From: Capnocytophaga gingivalis ATCC 33624
GTDB taxonomy: Bacteria > Bacteroidota > Bacteroidia > Flavobacteriales > Flavobacteriaceae
Assembly (NCBI RefSeq): GCF_000174755.1
Contig: NZ_ACLQ01000007.1
Span: forward strand, 1 to 33,208
Reading direction: 5' to 3'
Length of the DNA: 33,208 bases
Positions 1 to 8,922 of the stretch are shown here, piece by piece (the first letter of the stretch is position 1; each line of letters begins with the position of its first letter). Made by a program: the position numbers and the translations under genes. The notes below the pieces were generated by a model, which was given only the letters and a program-made list of their open reading frames with translations, was not told the origin of the DNA and ran no database searches.

Positions 1-85
1 ACTCGTATAAAGCCCGCTTAGTCTAAATCTTTCTGTGCTGTATTATCAATATTTCTTAATGAACTTCTCGCTCTTCTAGCGGGTG

Positions 86-117
86 CAAAGGTATAACCTT
101 TTTTCCACTCTACCAAA
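86..117 (-). promoter_or_regulatory. Tandem promoter 1 reading out of the left edge
   Basis: On the minus strand TTTG (117-114) is followed after 20 bases by TACCTTTG (93-86), the Bacteroidetes -33/-7 pair, and then by GCACCCGC. It is the most downstream of three such promoters and points to a gene beyond position 1. The transcribed stretch from 78 down to 1 has no ORF, and contains GTTCATTAAGAAATATTG, which resembles the boxA-like leader before 16S rRNA in this phylum. An rRNA operon to the left is inferred, not seen. Confidence 0.7.
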
Positions 118-173
118 TATTTTTTAAAATATTTTTTTAGCTTCATTTATCACCCTCATCTTTTTTGCGGGTG

Positions 174-205
174 CAAAGGTACAACCTTTTTTTCATTCCA
201 CCAAA
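174..205 (-). promoter_or_regulatory. Tandem promoter 2 reading out of the left edge
   Basis: TTTG (205-202), 20 bases, then TACCTTTG (181-174) on the minus strand, again followed by GCACCCGC. It lies in a 60-base near-copy of the promoter 1 segment, 88 bases upstream of it. Confidence 0.7.
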
Positions 206-266
206 TATTTTTTAAAATATTTTTTTCTTCTTTTTATGAGCGTCACTCCCTTATCGAAAGCGGGTG

Positions 267-297
267 CAAAATTACAACAAGTTTTTTAATTGACAAA
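267..297 (-). promoter_or_regulatory. Tandem promoter 3 reading out of the left edge
   Basis: TTTG (297-294), 19 bases, then TAATTTTG (274-267) on the minus strand, followed by the same GCACCCGC initial transcribed sequence. The rest of the segment differs from the other two, so only the core promoter and start region are shared. Confidence 0.65.
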
Positions 298-358
298 ATA
301 ATTTGTCATATTTTTTTGATTATTTTTCTAATTTTTTTCTAAGAGATTGATTTTCAAT

Positions 359-2731
359 TTATTTTATAAACTTTTTTACCAGTCCATTAGTCATCAAAGT
401 GGTGAAAAGCACTATACTAATAGAACTGATAGGCATCAAAATCGCCGCTACTACGGGTTCTAAGTTCCCTGTTACGGCAAAGAATGTTCCTATACAATTA
501 TATAATAAGGAGAGTACAAAACTTATTTTAATAACCTGCATGGTCTTTTTACTTAGAGTAAGGAATTGTGGAAGCTTCTCTATCTCAGAGGCCTGTAGTA
601 TCGCCTCACAGGCAGGAGAAAAAGTATTGCTATTTTCAGCTACCGCACAGCCTACTTGAGCTTGCTTGAGAGCACCAGCATCATTCAGCCCATCGCCCAG
701 CATCATTACTATCTTTCCTTCTTTCTGCAATTGTTCTATATAATGGAGCTTATCAGCTGGACTTTGATTAAAGTGCAGAGATACTTTTGCTGAGAGTTGG
801 CTTTGTAAGAAAGCTTTTTCTACCTCAGTATCCCCAGAGAGGAGCGCTAAAGTATAGCCCTTGTCCTCTAACTCATGGAAAACGTTAAATATATGACTCC
901 TATAAGGGTTCTTAAAGGTATATTTGCCAATTAATTGTCCATTAATACTCACATATACCGCTGTTTCATCTTTGTTATCCTTATCAGCGACAAACTTAGC
1001 CGAGCCTATTTTTATATGGTCAGTACCTGAGGTCGCCTCCATTCCCTTTCCTATCAACTCTTGGTAACTATCCAAAGCGTGAATACCCACCTGATTATAA
1101 TAATCATATAGTTGGCGAGATAGCGGGTGGTTGGAGTTGCGTAATACACTTTTGAGCAAAATGAGTTGTTCTGCACTCATAGAAGTTCCCTCATAGCTAA
1201 TTTCTTGGGTATTACTTTGGGTAATAGTACCTGTTTTGTCAAAAATAAGGGTATCTACCTGTGCCATTTGCTCTATAGCCTGAGTATCTTTGAGGTAAAA
1301 TCGATGTTTTCCTAAGAGTCGGAGCATATTTCCCAAGGCAAAAGGAGCGGAAACCGCCAAGGCACAAGGGCAAGCGATAATAAGCACTGCTGTAAAAGCA
1401 TTGAACGCCTCGGTAGGAGTGCCATAGAAAAGCCAAAAGGCTAAGGTTAGGAAAGCTATGAGCAGTACAAAGAAGGTAAAGTACTGACTAATCTTGTCCG
1501 TAAGAGTCTTAATACCTTCGTTTTTGTTCTTTTGAAAAGACTCATTGCTCCAAAGCTGGGTAAGATAGCTTTGGGAAACGGTCTTGGTAGCTTCTATCTC
1601 TATAGCGGTACCCTTATGGCGACCTCCTGCAAAGAGCTTGTCTCCACTGTTCTTTTCTGTCCATTTGGACTCCCCTGTCACAAAGCTATAATCTATCTGG
1701 CCTACCCCACGAATAAGCACGGCATCTACAGGAATCAGTTCCTCATTGCGAATGAGCAAGCGGTCGCCCTCCTTGATATCATATACTTGAATACTCTCTT
1801 CCCTACCCCCCTCTATACGAGTTACTCCTATAGGGAAATAGCTTTTGTAATCTCGCTCAAAGGAGAGAAAGGAGTAGGTGCGTTGCTGAAAAAATTTGCC
1901 TATCAATAGCAAAAAGACCAAGGAAGCCAAGCTATCAAAGAAGCCCTGTCCCCTACCCGATATGATATCATAAGTACTGCGAACAAACATGGTAAGTATT
2001 CCCAATGCCAAAGGAATATCAATGGTAAGAAAACGATTACGAATCCCCTTGTATGCAGAAACAAAGTAATCGGTAGCGGCATAGAACATCACAGGCAAAG
2101 AGAAGGCAAACATCAGCCAGCGGAAGAAATCCTTATACCGATTGAACCAAAATTCGTTGTCTTCAAAGAACCCTGGGAAAGACAATAGTCCAATATTTCC
2201 AAAGGCAAAACCTGCCACTCCCAACTTATATAGTAGTTGCTTTTGTCCCTTTTTGTCCTTCTTCTGTGAATAATCATCCAAACTTATATAAGGAGCATAG
2301 CCTATTTTGGATAGAAGTATCACCAACTCTTTCAGCGTGATTTTGTCTTTTAGGTAACTAATACGTACCATCTTTTTAGGAAAATCAACTAAGGCATGTA
2401 TCACACCTTCGTGTAATCTCTGCAAATTCTCCAACACCCAGATACACGAACTACAGTGAATATGAGGAATATATAAGGAGACGATTTGTGTATTCCCCTC
2501 GTCAAACTCCAGCAGCTTTGCCACAATCTGGGGATTGTCTAAGAAATGATACTTCTCCCCTGCCTCTTCAGGACGTGCCCCAGGGGTTTGCTCGTAGGTA
2601 TAATATTTGTCTAACTTATTGGCAGAGAGAATTTCATAGACCGTTTGGCACCCTTGACAACAAAAATACTTATCATCAAAGACAATAGGATGTTTTGGGT
2701 CACAATAATTTCCACAATGATAACAAGTCAT
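359..2731 (-). CDS. ccoI: Heavy-metal P1B-type ATPase, CcoI/FixI-like copper transporter
   Basis: This 790-residue inner-membrane ATPase probably moves copper out of the cytoplasm for assembly of cbb3-type cytochrome oxidase. The N-terminus is a Cys-rich metal-binding domain (C3, C6, C10, C24, C25, C28), followed by an HMA-like domain with HCSSC at 92-96. Membrane segments follow, then TGES (352-355) in the actuator domain, the CPC ion-binding motif (454-456), the phosphorylated aspartate D498 in DKTGT, and GDGLND near the C-terminus. All catalytic motifs are present. The Cys-rich extra N-terminal domain separates CcoI from plain CopA. The gene usually precedes ccoS/ccoN in flavobacteria; here the downstream side is a non-coding promoter region, so it stands alone. 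It could in principle be a general copper exporter. Confidence 0.9.
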   Translation of the reverse strand: MTCYHCGNYCDPKHPIVFDDKYFCCQGCQTVYEILSANKLDKYYTYEQTPGARPEEAGEKYHFLDNPQIVAKLLEFDEGNTQIVSLYIPHIHCSSCIWVLENLQRLHEGVIHALVDFPKKMVRISYLKDKITLKELVILLSKIGYAPYISLDDYSQKKDKKGQKQLLYKLGVAGFAFGNIGLLSFPGFFEDNEFWFNRYKDFFRWLMFAFSLPVMFYAATDYFVSAYKGIRNRFLTIDIPLALGILTMFVRSTYDIISGRGQGFFDSLASLVFLLLIGKFFQQRTYSFLSFERDYKSYFPIGVTRIEGGREESIQVYDIKEGDRLLIRNEELIPVDAVLIRGVGQIDYSFVTGESKWTEKNSGDKLFAGGRHKGTAIEIEATKTVSQSYLTQLWSNESFQKNKNEGIKTLTDKISQYFTFFVLLIAFLTLAFWLFYGTPTEAFNAFTAVLIIACPCALAVSAPFALGNMLRLLGKHRFYLKDTQAIEQMAQVDTLIFDKTGTITQSNTQEISYEGTSMSAEQLILLKSVLRNSNHPLSRQLYDYYNQVGIHALDSYQELIGKGMEATSGTDHIKIGSAKFVADKDNKDETAVYVSINGQLIGKYTFKNPYRSHIFNVFHELEDKGYTLALLSGDTEVEKAFLQSQLSAKVSLHFNQSPADKLHYIEQLQKEGKIVMMLGDGLNDAGALKQAQVGCAVAENSNTFSPACEAILQASEIEKLPQFLTLSKKTMQVIKISFVLSLLYNCIGTFFAVTGNLEPVVAAILMPISSISIVLFTTLMTNGLVKKFIK

Positions 2732-2789
2732 AGTTGTTAGTTTTGAGTTTTAAGTTATTAATTGGGTTATATTTATTACCTTTTAGCTC

Positions 2790-3764
2790 TTACCTATTTC
2801 CTTTATTAAGAATAGGTAATAGCAAAAACGACAATCCTCCGAAAAGGATAATCATCAAGAATTGGGCAATCCATATCACCCAACCCAAAGCTGTCCCAAT
2901 GGTCTCAGCTACACCAAAGAGGAGCAATACCTTAGCTATAAAAAGCGGATAGGCACCCAAACCACCATTGGTAAAGACAATAGCAAAGCTCCCAATGACA
3001 AAAGCGGTAAGTACTTGTATCAGTGAGAGATCCTTAGTTTGCTCCATGGAAAAAAATACTATATAGAACATCAGAAAGTACATAATCCAAATAAATAAAG
3101 TATGGGCTACAAATTGCCACTTTTTCTTCAAATGTACAATAGAGAAAATTCCTTCCTTGATGCCTGAAAGTAATTGGCGTATCTTCTGTGCTATGGAAGT
3201 AGTAGATCGGTAAAGCCAATAGAGAAATGCTACAAACAAAAGCCCTAAAACTAAGAGTATTACTATAATATAGGAAAAAGTAAAATAGCTTTCTAAGAAA
3301 TGCCATACCAAATCAAACTGGAAAACAAAAACAATGGCAATGAGTAACAGCAAAATACACATATCTATAGCACGCTCAGTAAGTATGGTACCGAAGGACT
3401 TATCAAAGGGGATCTTGTCATACCGATTGATAAGCAAGGCACGAGAGACTTCTCCGGATCGAGGTATGGTCAGGTTCAGCAAATAACCAACAAATACCGC
3501 CAAGACAAGGTTGTACCGCTTAGGAAAATAGTGCATAGAAGCAAGGGTATACTGCCAGCGAAGCCCACGAGATACATGACTGAGGAAGCCCATACCCACC
3601 GAAAGCCATAAATAGGAATAATCAGCCCTAAGGAATTGTTCCTTGATAAGTGCTAATTCCTCTGTACTGAACTGAGCAAAGGCATACCAGCACAAGAAAA
3701 GCCCCAATAATAAAGGGAGTACAAGTTGTAAAGTCTTCTTTAGGTAGTTTTTGTTTGTCGTCAT
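2790..3764 (-). CDS. Flippase-like integral membrane protein (LPG synthase TM / UPF0104 family)
   Basis: A 324-residue polytopic inner-membrane protein with about eight hydrophobic segments. It matches the lysylphosphatidylglycerol-synthase transmembrane family (YbhN/AglD-like): a conserved early SRGLRW region, then the NLTIPRSGEVSRA loop and a TERAIDM segment, followed by hydrophobic C-terminal helices. The catalytic aminoacyl-transferase domain of MprF is absent, so only a lipid- or sugar-lipid-handling membrane role is plausible, with unknown substrate. It begins 37 bases past the end of jetD on the same strand. A TACCTTTG -7 box at 3792-3785 could start its own transcript, but read-through from the Wadjet operon is possible. 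The stop lies 58 bases before the ccoI start. Confidence 0.8.
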   Translation of the reverse strand: MTTNKNYLKKTLQLVLPLLLGLFLCWYAFAQFSTEELALIKEQFLRADYSYLWLSVGMGFLSHVSRGLRWQYTLASMHYFPKRYNLVLAVFVGYLLNLTIPRSGEVSRALLINRYDKIPFDKSFGTILTERAIDMCILLLLIAIVFVFQFDLVWHFLESYFTFSYIIVILLVLGLLFVAFLYWLYRSTTSIAQKIRQLLSGIKEGIFSIVHLKKKWQFVAHTLFIWIMYFLMFYIVFFSMEQTKDLSLIQVLTAFVIGSFAIVFTNGGLGAYPLFIAKVLLLFGVAETIGTALGWVIWIAQFLMIILFGGLSFLLLPILNKGNR

Positions 3765-3784
3765 GACATATACGTTTTGGGCGA

Positions 3785-3792
3785 CAAAGGTA
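3785..3792 (-). promoter_or_regulatory. -7 box before the flippase-like gene
   Basis: TACCTTTG on the minus strand, 21 bases upstream of the 3764 start. No TTTG occurs at the normal 19-20 base spacing, so the -33 element is weak or absent. It lies in the 37-base gap after jetD. Confidence 0.45.
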
Positions 3793-3801
3793 GTGAATTA
3801 T

Positions 3802-4962
3802 TTACAAATAGGTAGTTATAAGTACCAAAGTTTGTAGTAACCAATCTTGTGGGATTTTCTCCTGTTCTAAACGGAGATTTTCGGTTTTAACCCTTTCATA
3901 AAGAGCTTTTTCCTCTGGAGTAAGCCTCAGTTCCACCGTAATAGATGAAGGAGTGCCCTCGTATGCCTCATAGAAATGCTCAAATGTAGCCTCGTCCATA
4001 AGGAAACTCTCTACCGAAGGGAAATAAGTACGGAATTGAGAGAGAATTTCAAAGCCTTGAGCATCTATATCGCCCCAATAATATAGCTTTTTAGTGGCAA
4101 GCCAGCTGGCTTCTTTGAGTGCGGCCACCCCATAGCCACTCCCAAAAATGGCAATGCTCTTCTCCATAGCAGGAAAAGCGAGAGTGGTATAGAGCGAGGT
4201 TTTATTCTCTACCACCCACACCCGCTCCACAGGAAGAGCTAAGCGATTGAAGAGGGAGATAGGAATAGCCATATCATCTATTCCTTGAAAATAGGCATCA
4301 GCTATATCCTGATCCAAGATACGAAAGCGTACCAATGGTTCTTTGTCCTTGAGATGAAAGCGTTGTTCAAAGTGAGTAGCTCCCACCTCAAGAGTATCAG
4401 CCAGCAGTATATTGAGCAATTCCTGAAGTATGCCCTTGTGTTGCTCTACAAACTTGGTGTGTACCGCTATGGGTAGTTCTCTAATATAGCAATTAGGATG
4501 AGGATTTTCTTTAAAATAGCTACAGACCTTCAGAATATCTGTCCATTCTGTCTCATTTTGTACTACTTTCTTTGGATACTTCTGTATCCATGGGGTTAGT
4601 TGAGGAAAAATTGAGATAATAAGGGCTATATTTTCTCTGAATTTGGCAACTTCCTTTTCTTTGGAAAGGAATCGAAGAAAATCCTGTTCTGTCTCAAAGT
4701 AGATACTCACGGGTATATCCTGCTCGCCTAAGTATTTGGTACGTGTTCTCTTATAATCCACGGTATAGCCAAAGCCTTTGCGATCCTTTGCCTGACTATT
4801 GAGGCTTTCTATTTGTTGGGCAAAATCTGAAAAATTATTTTTAGCATAGGTCTTATCCCCTCGTATCTCAATAGGTGCAAAAGGGGTATCGGCCGCTATA
4901 TCAGAAAGATAAGGCAGATACTTTTGGGTGGTTTTTTTGCGTATTTCTTCAGGGGTTATCAT
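3802..4962 (-). CDS. jetD: Wadjet nuclease subunit JetD (DUF3322 + DUF2220, Toprim-like)
   Basis: A 386-residue protein, usual size for JetD, the DNA-cleaving subunit of the Wadjet anti-plasmid complex. The N-terminal half is DUF3322-like and includes the GYTVDYKRTRTKYLG region (65-79). The C-terminal half is the DUF2220 Toprim fold related to topoisomerase VI/Spo11: the metal-binding glutamate is E252 (VVENK) and the acidic pair is D298/D300 in WGDIDAQG. The ending RLEQEKIPQDW is typical of the family. All predicted metal ligands are present, so the nuclease should be active. The start codon overlaps the jetC stop by four bases (ATGA), indicating translational coupling. In characterised Wadjet systems JetD cuts closed circular DNA after the SMC motor has extruded it. 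Confidence 0.93.
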   Translation of the reverse strand: MITPEEIRKKTTQKYLPYLSDIAADTPFAPIEIRGDKTYAKNNFSDFAQQIESLNSQAKDRKGFGYTVDYKRTRTKYLGEQDIPVSIYFETEQDFLRFLSKEKEVAKFRENIALIISIFPQLTPWIQKYPKKVVQNETEWTDILKVCSYFKENPHPNCYIRELPIAVHTKFVEQHKGILQELLNILLADTLEVGATHFEQRFHLKDKEPLVRFRILDQDIADAYFQGIDDMAIPISLFNRLALPVERVWVVENKTSLYTTLAFPAMEKSIAIFGSGYGVAALKEASWLATKKLYYWGDIDAQGFEILSQFRTYFPSVESFLMDEATFEHFYEAYEGTPSSITVELRLTPEEKALYERVKTENLRLEQEKIPQDWLLQTLVLITTYL

Positions 4963-7900
4963 AATTGAAAGTATTTTTCCCGTTCAGCCTTGAATTGTTC
5001 TATAGGCATATTGATCAAGTGCGAGGTCTTATTCTTAGCACGAGAGACAAAATGTACAAAAGCAATATCATTCTCCACTATATGAATATTATCACTAGGA
5101 GTTACCACCAGCAATTGCAGGTGTAGCTGGCGACAGAGGGTGATGAGGTAGTATGCACGCTCCTCATCTTGTGCTTTAAAGGCCTCATCTATAGCGATAA
5201 AGCGGAAAGAATTACCCTGCATTCCGTCCTTGAGCATACCAAACTGATAGGCCAAGGCAGAACCTAAAATTGTATAAGTGAGCTGCGCCTTCTCCCCACC
5301 TGAGAGCTGCCCCATACGCTCGTAAGTCTTGGCCTTAATACCTGTCTCTCTAAAGGATTCTTCTGCCTTGTAGCTAAACCATTGACGTACATCCAACACC
5401 TTCTTACGCCAAGTTTCATTTTCTAACCGCTTGATGAAGGGGGCTATATGTTGTTCAAAGTGCAATCTACGTCCTTCTTCTTGGTTAGAAAACTCATTGA
5501 TATTGACCCTTGCGCGCCTGAGTAGGTCCTTGAACTCACTTACATCGGCGCTTACTCTTTGGAAATGTACCAACTGTATATAGGTTTCAGGCTTGGTATT
5601 GAAGTTTATTTCCTTGAGTGATTCATTGAGCTGACGGATGTTCTCTCGTATCTCCTCTGCCCAACTGTCAAAGAAGGTGGCAAAACTTCCCATTTTGTGA
5701 ATAGTAGTCTCATGTAGGTAGTCTTGGAACTTCTTTTCATACTTAGGTAGGTTATCCTTCTTAAGTTTGTCCAAATAATGCTGATACTCTGTCAAAAGTA
5801 CAAGGTCTATTTTTTCAGGCAATGGATACGCATCTGCTGTCCAATCCTTAAATTTTTCTATAATAGCCGCTGATGGATTCTTGAACTTAGCAATTGCTTT
5901 GGTAATCTCCATTTCCTTTTTGCTAATCAGTTGCTTGTTCTCCTCTATTTGTTTGAAAAGTGCAGAGGCAAAAGCCTGTCTGTGTGTCTCTATATTAGCA
6001 TAAGACAGCTCAGACAGATGACGGTATTTGGCCACAAACAGTGCTATATCCACCTCTGGATTAGTTGCCAAAATGGTCTGATGTTGTTGTTTTTTCTCAG
6101 TGATTTGAGCTATGGTTTGTTCTATGACTAACTCTTTTTTCCCCACTTCCTTTAGGGTTATCTTAAGGGCAGCTTGCTCTTCTTTGACCTTCTTGAGCTG
6201 TTCTTGAAGGGCTTTGATTCGATTATTTGTCTGCTCCAATTGTTCTATAGCGGTCTCTAATTCTTGGATTTTCAAGGCATAAACTTGCCAATTGATGGTA
6301 TCAAATTTAGCAAATTGCTTATTTAAATCACCAATAATAATTTGCTTACTTCTGAGTTCCTCTCTTTTGAGTTGTAACTCCTTCAGGGTGGTGTCTTTCT
6401 TCTTTTTTATCTCTTGTAGGCACACGAGCTCCTTGGAGAGTTCGCTGAGCTTTTCTTTATTATCCCAACCCAAGACATAGTTGCTACGCTTTGCAGTGGT
6501 CTCTCTGTCGTCCTTCTCATGCTTGCCCTTACGATACTTTACCAATCCCTTAGGAGTAAGAGCCATCTCTGCAAATTGCTCAAATTCACTTAATTCTTCC
6601 ACACAAACAAAATTATGCTGGTTCTCTATAAGGTATTCCACCCAAAGGAAATAGGGGTGTTTGGGCTTTATCTCTATCTTATCGAGTAGCAGTCGCTGCT
6701 CTTGTCGTGGTTGTTGGAATATCTTAGGCGGTACCTGCTCATACTTATAGTAGCGAACACGTCCTTTAAGGTTATGGGTATTGACATACGCATTGACCTT
6801 GGAATAGAACTTAGGAGGTATCACCAAGTGTAAGGCAGTATGGTGTAATACCTTCTCTATTGCATACTCCCAAGCGCCTTCCGATTCCTTGACCTTGATA
6901 AGCTCGCCTATAAAAGGGATTTCTTCCTTAGTAGCTCCTACGGCAGAGAGAATTTCGTCCCGTATAGCTGCCTCACGACCTGAGATATTGTTCTTATTCC
7001 TGCGCAATATCTCTATATTCTCCCGTAAAGCCTCCATCTGCAGGGCTACTTCCTCATTTTCATTGACCAACTTTCGGCAATTATCCTCTTGTAAGAACTC
7101 CTCAGATCTGATTTTCTTGAATAAAAGTTGTGCTTCCTCCTTGTTTGCTTTGAAAATCTCCTCATCAGGATCACTCTTCAGTTCAAAAGAAGCCACGATC
7201 CTATTATATTGTTCGGCATTGCGCATGCGTTCCTCCTTAGCCAAGAGATTTTCTTTCTTTTCTTTCTTTAGTGTTTCTATTTGCTTGCCCACTGCATCGT
7301 TGCGGATATCCTGTTCCAAGTCCAACCGCTTAGTATCTAATGCTTCGTCCTGATCTTGTAGAGCAACATTGTGCTGCTTTACTTCTTCCAAAATAGCTGT
7401 TTGCTCAGCTATCTCGTCTGTAGCAAGACTTACATATTTTTGGGCAAATCCATACACACTCTCAGATTGTAGCTGCGCCAGTTCCCTACTCTGCTCAGTA
7501 GCTTGTTGTAAGATTGTTATATGTTCACAGATAGGAGTAAGCATCTCTACCTGTAGTTTAGCTTTCTCTATATTATCATTGGCTTCTGTAAGGGTAAAAA
7601 AGCTGGTTCTAAGTTCTTCGTATCTCTCTTCAGAATCCCACTTGTCCAGCATATGGGTCGAGATAAAATCATCCAAATCGTCCAAAACTTTCACCCCTAC
7701 CATTTGGTTGAATAAAGAGAAAGCATTCTCTGAACGCATGCCAAAGAGGGAGCGCATAGCACTCTGATAGTCCTTAGGTCCTGAGAAAAACTCCACTTGC
7801 TTGCGCTTGGACTTGTCATAGTTATACTTGGCCTCTAAGAGCTTTTTCCAATCTCCACGACTATCAAATTTGGGAAAATCCTTAGCTATTTCTAAGGGAC

Positions 7901-8357
7901 GATGGGCGATCCCGTAACTCTTCTTGAGATCTTGCCCACTGAACCAGCGCAGTTGAAACAATGTTACTGTCTGCTGGGTAGTACTTGAAAATGAAGCTAA
8001 TATAATAGAGTACGTATCCCGTTTGTCTCGGAGCATTTGGGTGGTGGTAGAAGAGGCTCCTTCCTTTAGGATATTCCCATAATAGCCTAATACATAGGAT
8101 TCTTCCGTACGATCTCCTCGTTTTTCCACTCCTGAAGACTGGTTATAAAAACGCTTGTTGTGTATGGGTACCAAAAGGGTCAGAAGCGCATCTATATAGG
8201 TACTCTTACCCGATGCATTGGCACCCGTGAGTAAAGAATTGTTCCCTTGAGGTGCTATCCTTACAATCTCCTTGTGGAAAGTTCCCCAATTGAGTACTTC
8301 CATATATTGCAGGCGAAAACCTGCCGTATCCGAATTGGTACTAAATAGTTCCCACAT
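4959..8357 (-). CDS. jetC: Wadjet SMC-like ATPase JetC (MukB/MksB-like)
   Basis: This 1132-residue SMC-family motor is predicted to extrude DNA loops as the core of the Wadjet complex. The N-terminal head has the Walker A motif GANASGKST (45-53). Long heptad-rich coiled coils rich in E, K, Q and L flank a non-coiled hinge region at about residues 480-620. The C-terminal head has the ABC signature LSGGEK (about 1015) and Walker B FRFIAIDEAF (about 1055). The size and small hinge fit JetC/MksB rather than SbcC (no zinc-hook CxxC is visible) or canonical SMC. The start overlaps the end of jetB by 17 bases and the stop overlaps the jetD start by four. No frameshift is seen over its full length. 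Confidence 0.94.
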   Translation of the reverse strand: MWELFSTNSDTAGFRLQYMEVLNWGTFHKEIVRIAPQGNNSLLTGANASGKSTYIDALLTLLVPIHNKRFYNQSSGVEKRGDRTEESYVLGYYGNILKEGASSTTTQMLRDKRDTYSIILASFSSTTQQTVTLFQLRWFSGQDLKKSYGIAHRPLEIAKDFPKFDSRGDWKKLLEAKYNYDKSKRKQVEFFSGPKDYQSAMRSLFGMRSENAFSLFNQMVGVKVLDDLDDFISTHMLDKWDSEERYEELRTSFFTLTEANDNIEKAKLQVEMLTPICEHITILQQATEQSRELAQLQSESVYGFAQKYVSLATDEIAEQTAILEEVKQHNVALQDQDEALDTKRLDLEQDIRNDAVGKQIETLKKEKKENLLAKEERMRNAEQYNRIVASFELKSDPDEEIFKANKEEAQLLFKKIRSEEFLQEDNCRKLVNENEEVALQMEALRENIEILRRNKNNISGREAAIRDEILSAVGATKEEIPFIGELIKVKESEGAWEYAIEKVLHHTALHLVIPPKFYSKVNAYVNTHNLKGRVRYYKYEQVPPKIFQQPRQEQRLLLDKIEIKPKHPYFLWVEYLIENQHNFVCVEELSEFEQFAEMALTPKGLVKYRKGKHEKDDRETTAKRSNYVLGWDNKEKLSELSKELVCLQEIKKKKDTTLKELQLKREELRSKQIIIGDLNKQFAKFDTINWQVYALKIQELETAIEQLEQTNNRIKALQEQLKKVKEEQAALKITLKEVGKKELVIEQTIAQITEKKQQHQTILATNPEVDIALFVAKYRHLSELSYANIETHRQAFASALFKQIEENKQLISKKEMEITKAIAKFKNPSAAIIEKFKDWTADAYPLPEKIDLVLLTEYQHYLDKLKKDNLPKYEKKFQDYLHETTIHKMGSFATFFDSWAEEIRENIRQLNESLKEINFNTKPETYIQLVHFQRVSADVSEFKDLLRRARVNINEFSNQEEGRRLHFEQHIAPFIKRLENETWRKKVLDVRQWFSYKAEESFRETGIKAKTYERMGQLSGGEKAQLTYTILGSALAYQFGMLKDGMQGNSFRFIAIDEAFKAQDEERAYYLITLCRQLHLQLLVVTPSDNIHIVENDIAFVHFVSRAKNKTSHLINMPIEQFKAEREKYFQL

Positions 8358-8922
8358 AGTCTGATAGTTTTTGTTTAAAATCTTCCAATATATCTAGGGT
8401 TATCTTTTGCTTGATAATCCTATGTATCTGATAGCGTGTATCTTCCTTGGAATTTAACACCTTGAGAAATCCCAGGTCCTTAGCATTGCCTATATATCTA
8501 TCTATATCCTTTAAAAACTTTACCTTGTCATACCCTTCTTGGAAAAATAAGCCTACCTCCTCCTTTAGCTCAGAATGAGAAATTATTTTTTCAAAAGACT
8601 GAAAATCAGTGGGATTATTATCAAAATCCTCCAATAATTGCCTGAGTACCACCAGCACTACTGAGGTCTCAAAGCCTATAGATTGCCTCCTGACCAAGCC
8701 CATGGTATTCCCTTGCTCGTCTTCCAATTGCCTTACAAAAGCAAATCCTTCTTCTTTTCTTACGACTAATTCTAAGCCTATAGTATGTATATAATCTTGT
8801 ATTTCCGTCTGATAGGTAAGAATACGCTCCCATAATAAGCCTGTTTCCTTGTCTACAGGCCCTCTAAGTAGCTGGACTATAGCCCTGCTATAAGGTTGTT
8901 CTACTTCTTCTAACTTTTTCAT
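8341..8922 (-). CDS. jetB: Wadjet KITE subunit JetB (DUF4194, MukE/MksE-like)
   Basis: A 193-residue protein that fits the DUF4194 family in size, composition and position. In Wadjet, JetB is the winged-helix KITE protein that binds the JetA kleisin and DNA, equivalent to MukE. Visible features include YSRAIVQLLRGPV near the N-terminus, LVVRKEEGFAFVRQL, RRQSIGFETSVVLVVLRQLL in the middle and the winged-helix-like end with YQIHRIIK. The start overlaps the jetA stop by four bases (ATGA), and the end overlaps the jetC start by 17, so three Wadjet proteins are tightly coupled. Identity rests on family resemblance plus the diagnostic gene order. Confidence 0.9.
   Translation of the reverse strand: MKKLEEVEQPYSRAIVQLLRGPVDKETGLLWERILTYQTEIQDYIHTIGLELVVRKEEGFAFVRQLEDEQGNTMGLVRRQSIGFETSVVLVVLRQLLEDFDNNPTDFQSFEKIISHSELKEEVGLFFQEGYDKVKFLKDIDRYIGNAKDLGFLKVLNSKEDTRYQIHRIIKQKITLDILEDFKQKLSDYVGTI

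Larger units (their letters stand above)
79..226 (-). repeat. Two 60-base direct repeats carrying promoters
   Basis: Positions 79-138 and 167-226 are near-identical 60-base units. Each begins (plus strand) with GCGGGTGCAAAGGTA and ends in an A/T-rich block of T-runs around TTTAAAATATT. Each unit spans one whole promoter plus its A/T-rich upstream region, as expected for a duplicated strong promoter with an UP-like element. Confidence 0.85.

Noticed and set aside
6889-7353. A 154-codon plus-strand ORF opposite jetC
   Set aside because: It lies antisense to the coiled-coil part of jetC and is very Ser/Leu-rich, the usual shadow of Glu/Lys-rich codons.
7369-7767. A 132-codon plus-strand ORF opposite jetC
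   Set aside because: Ser- and Cys-rich shadow of the jetC coding strand; no promoter and no recognisable domain.
4959-8357. jetC as SbcC/Rad50
   Set aside because: No zinc-hook CxxC in the middle, no SbcD nuclease next to it, and the flanking genes are the Wadjet set.
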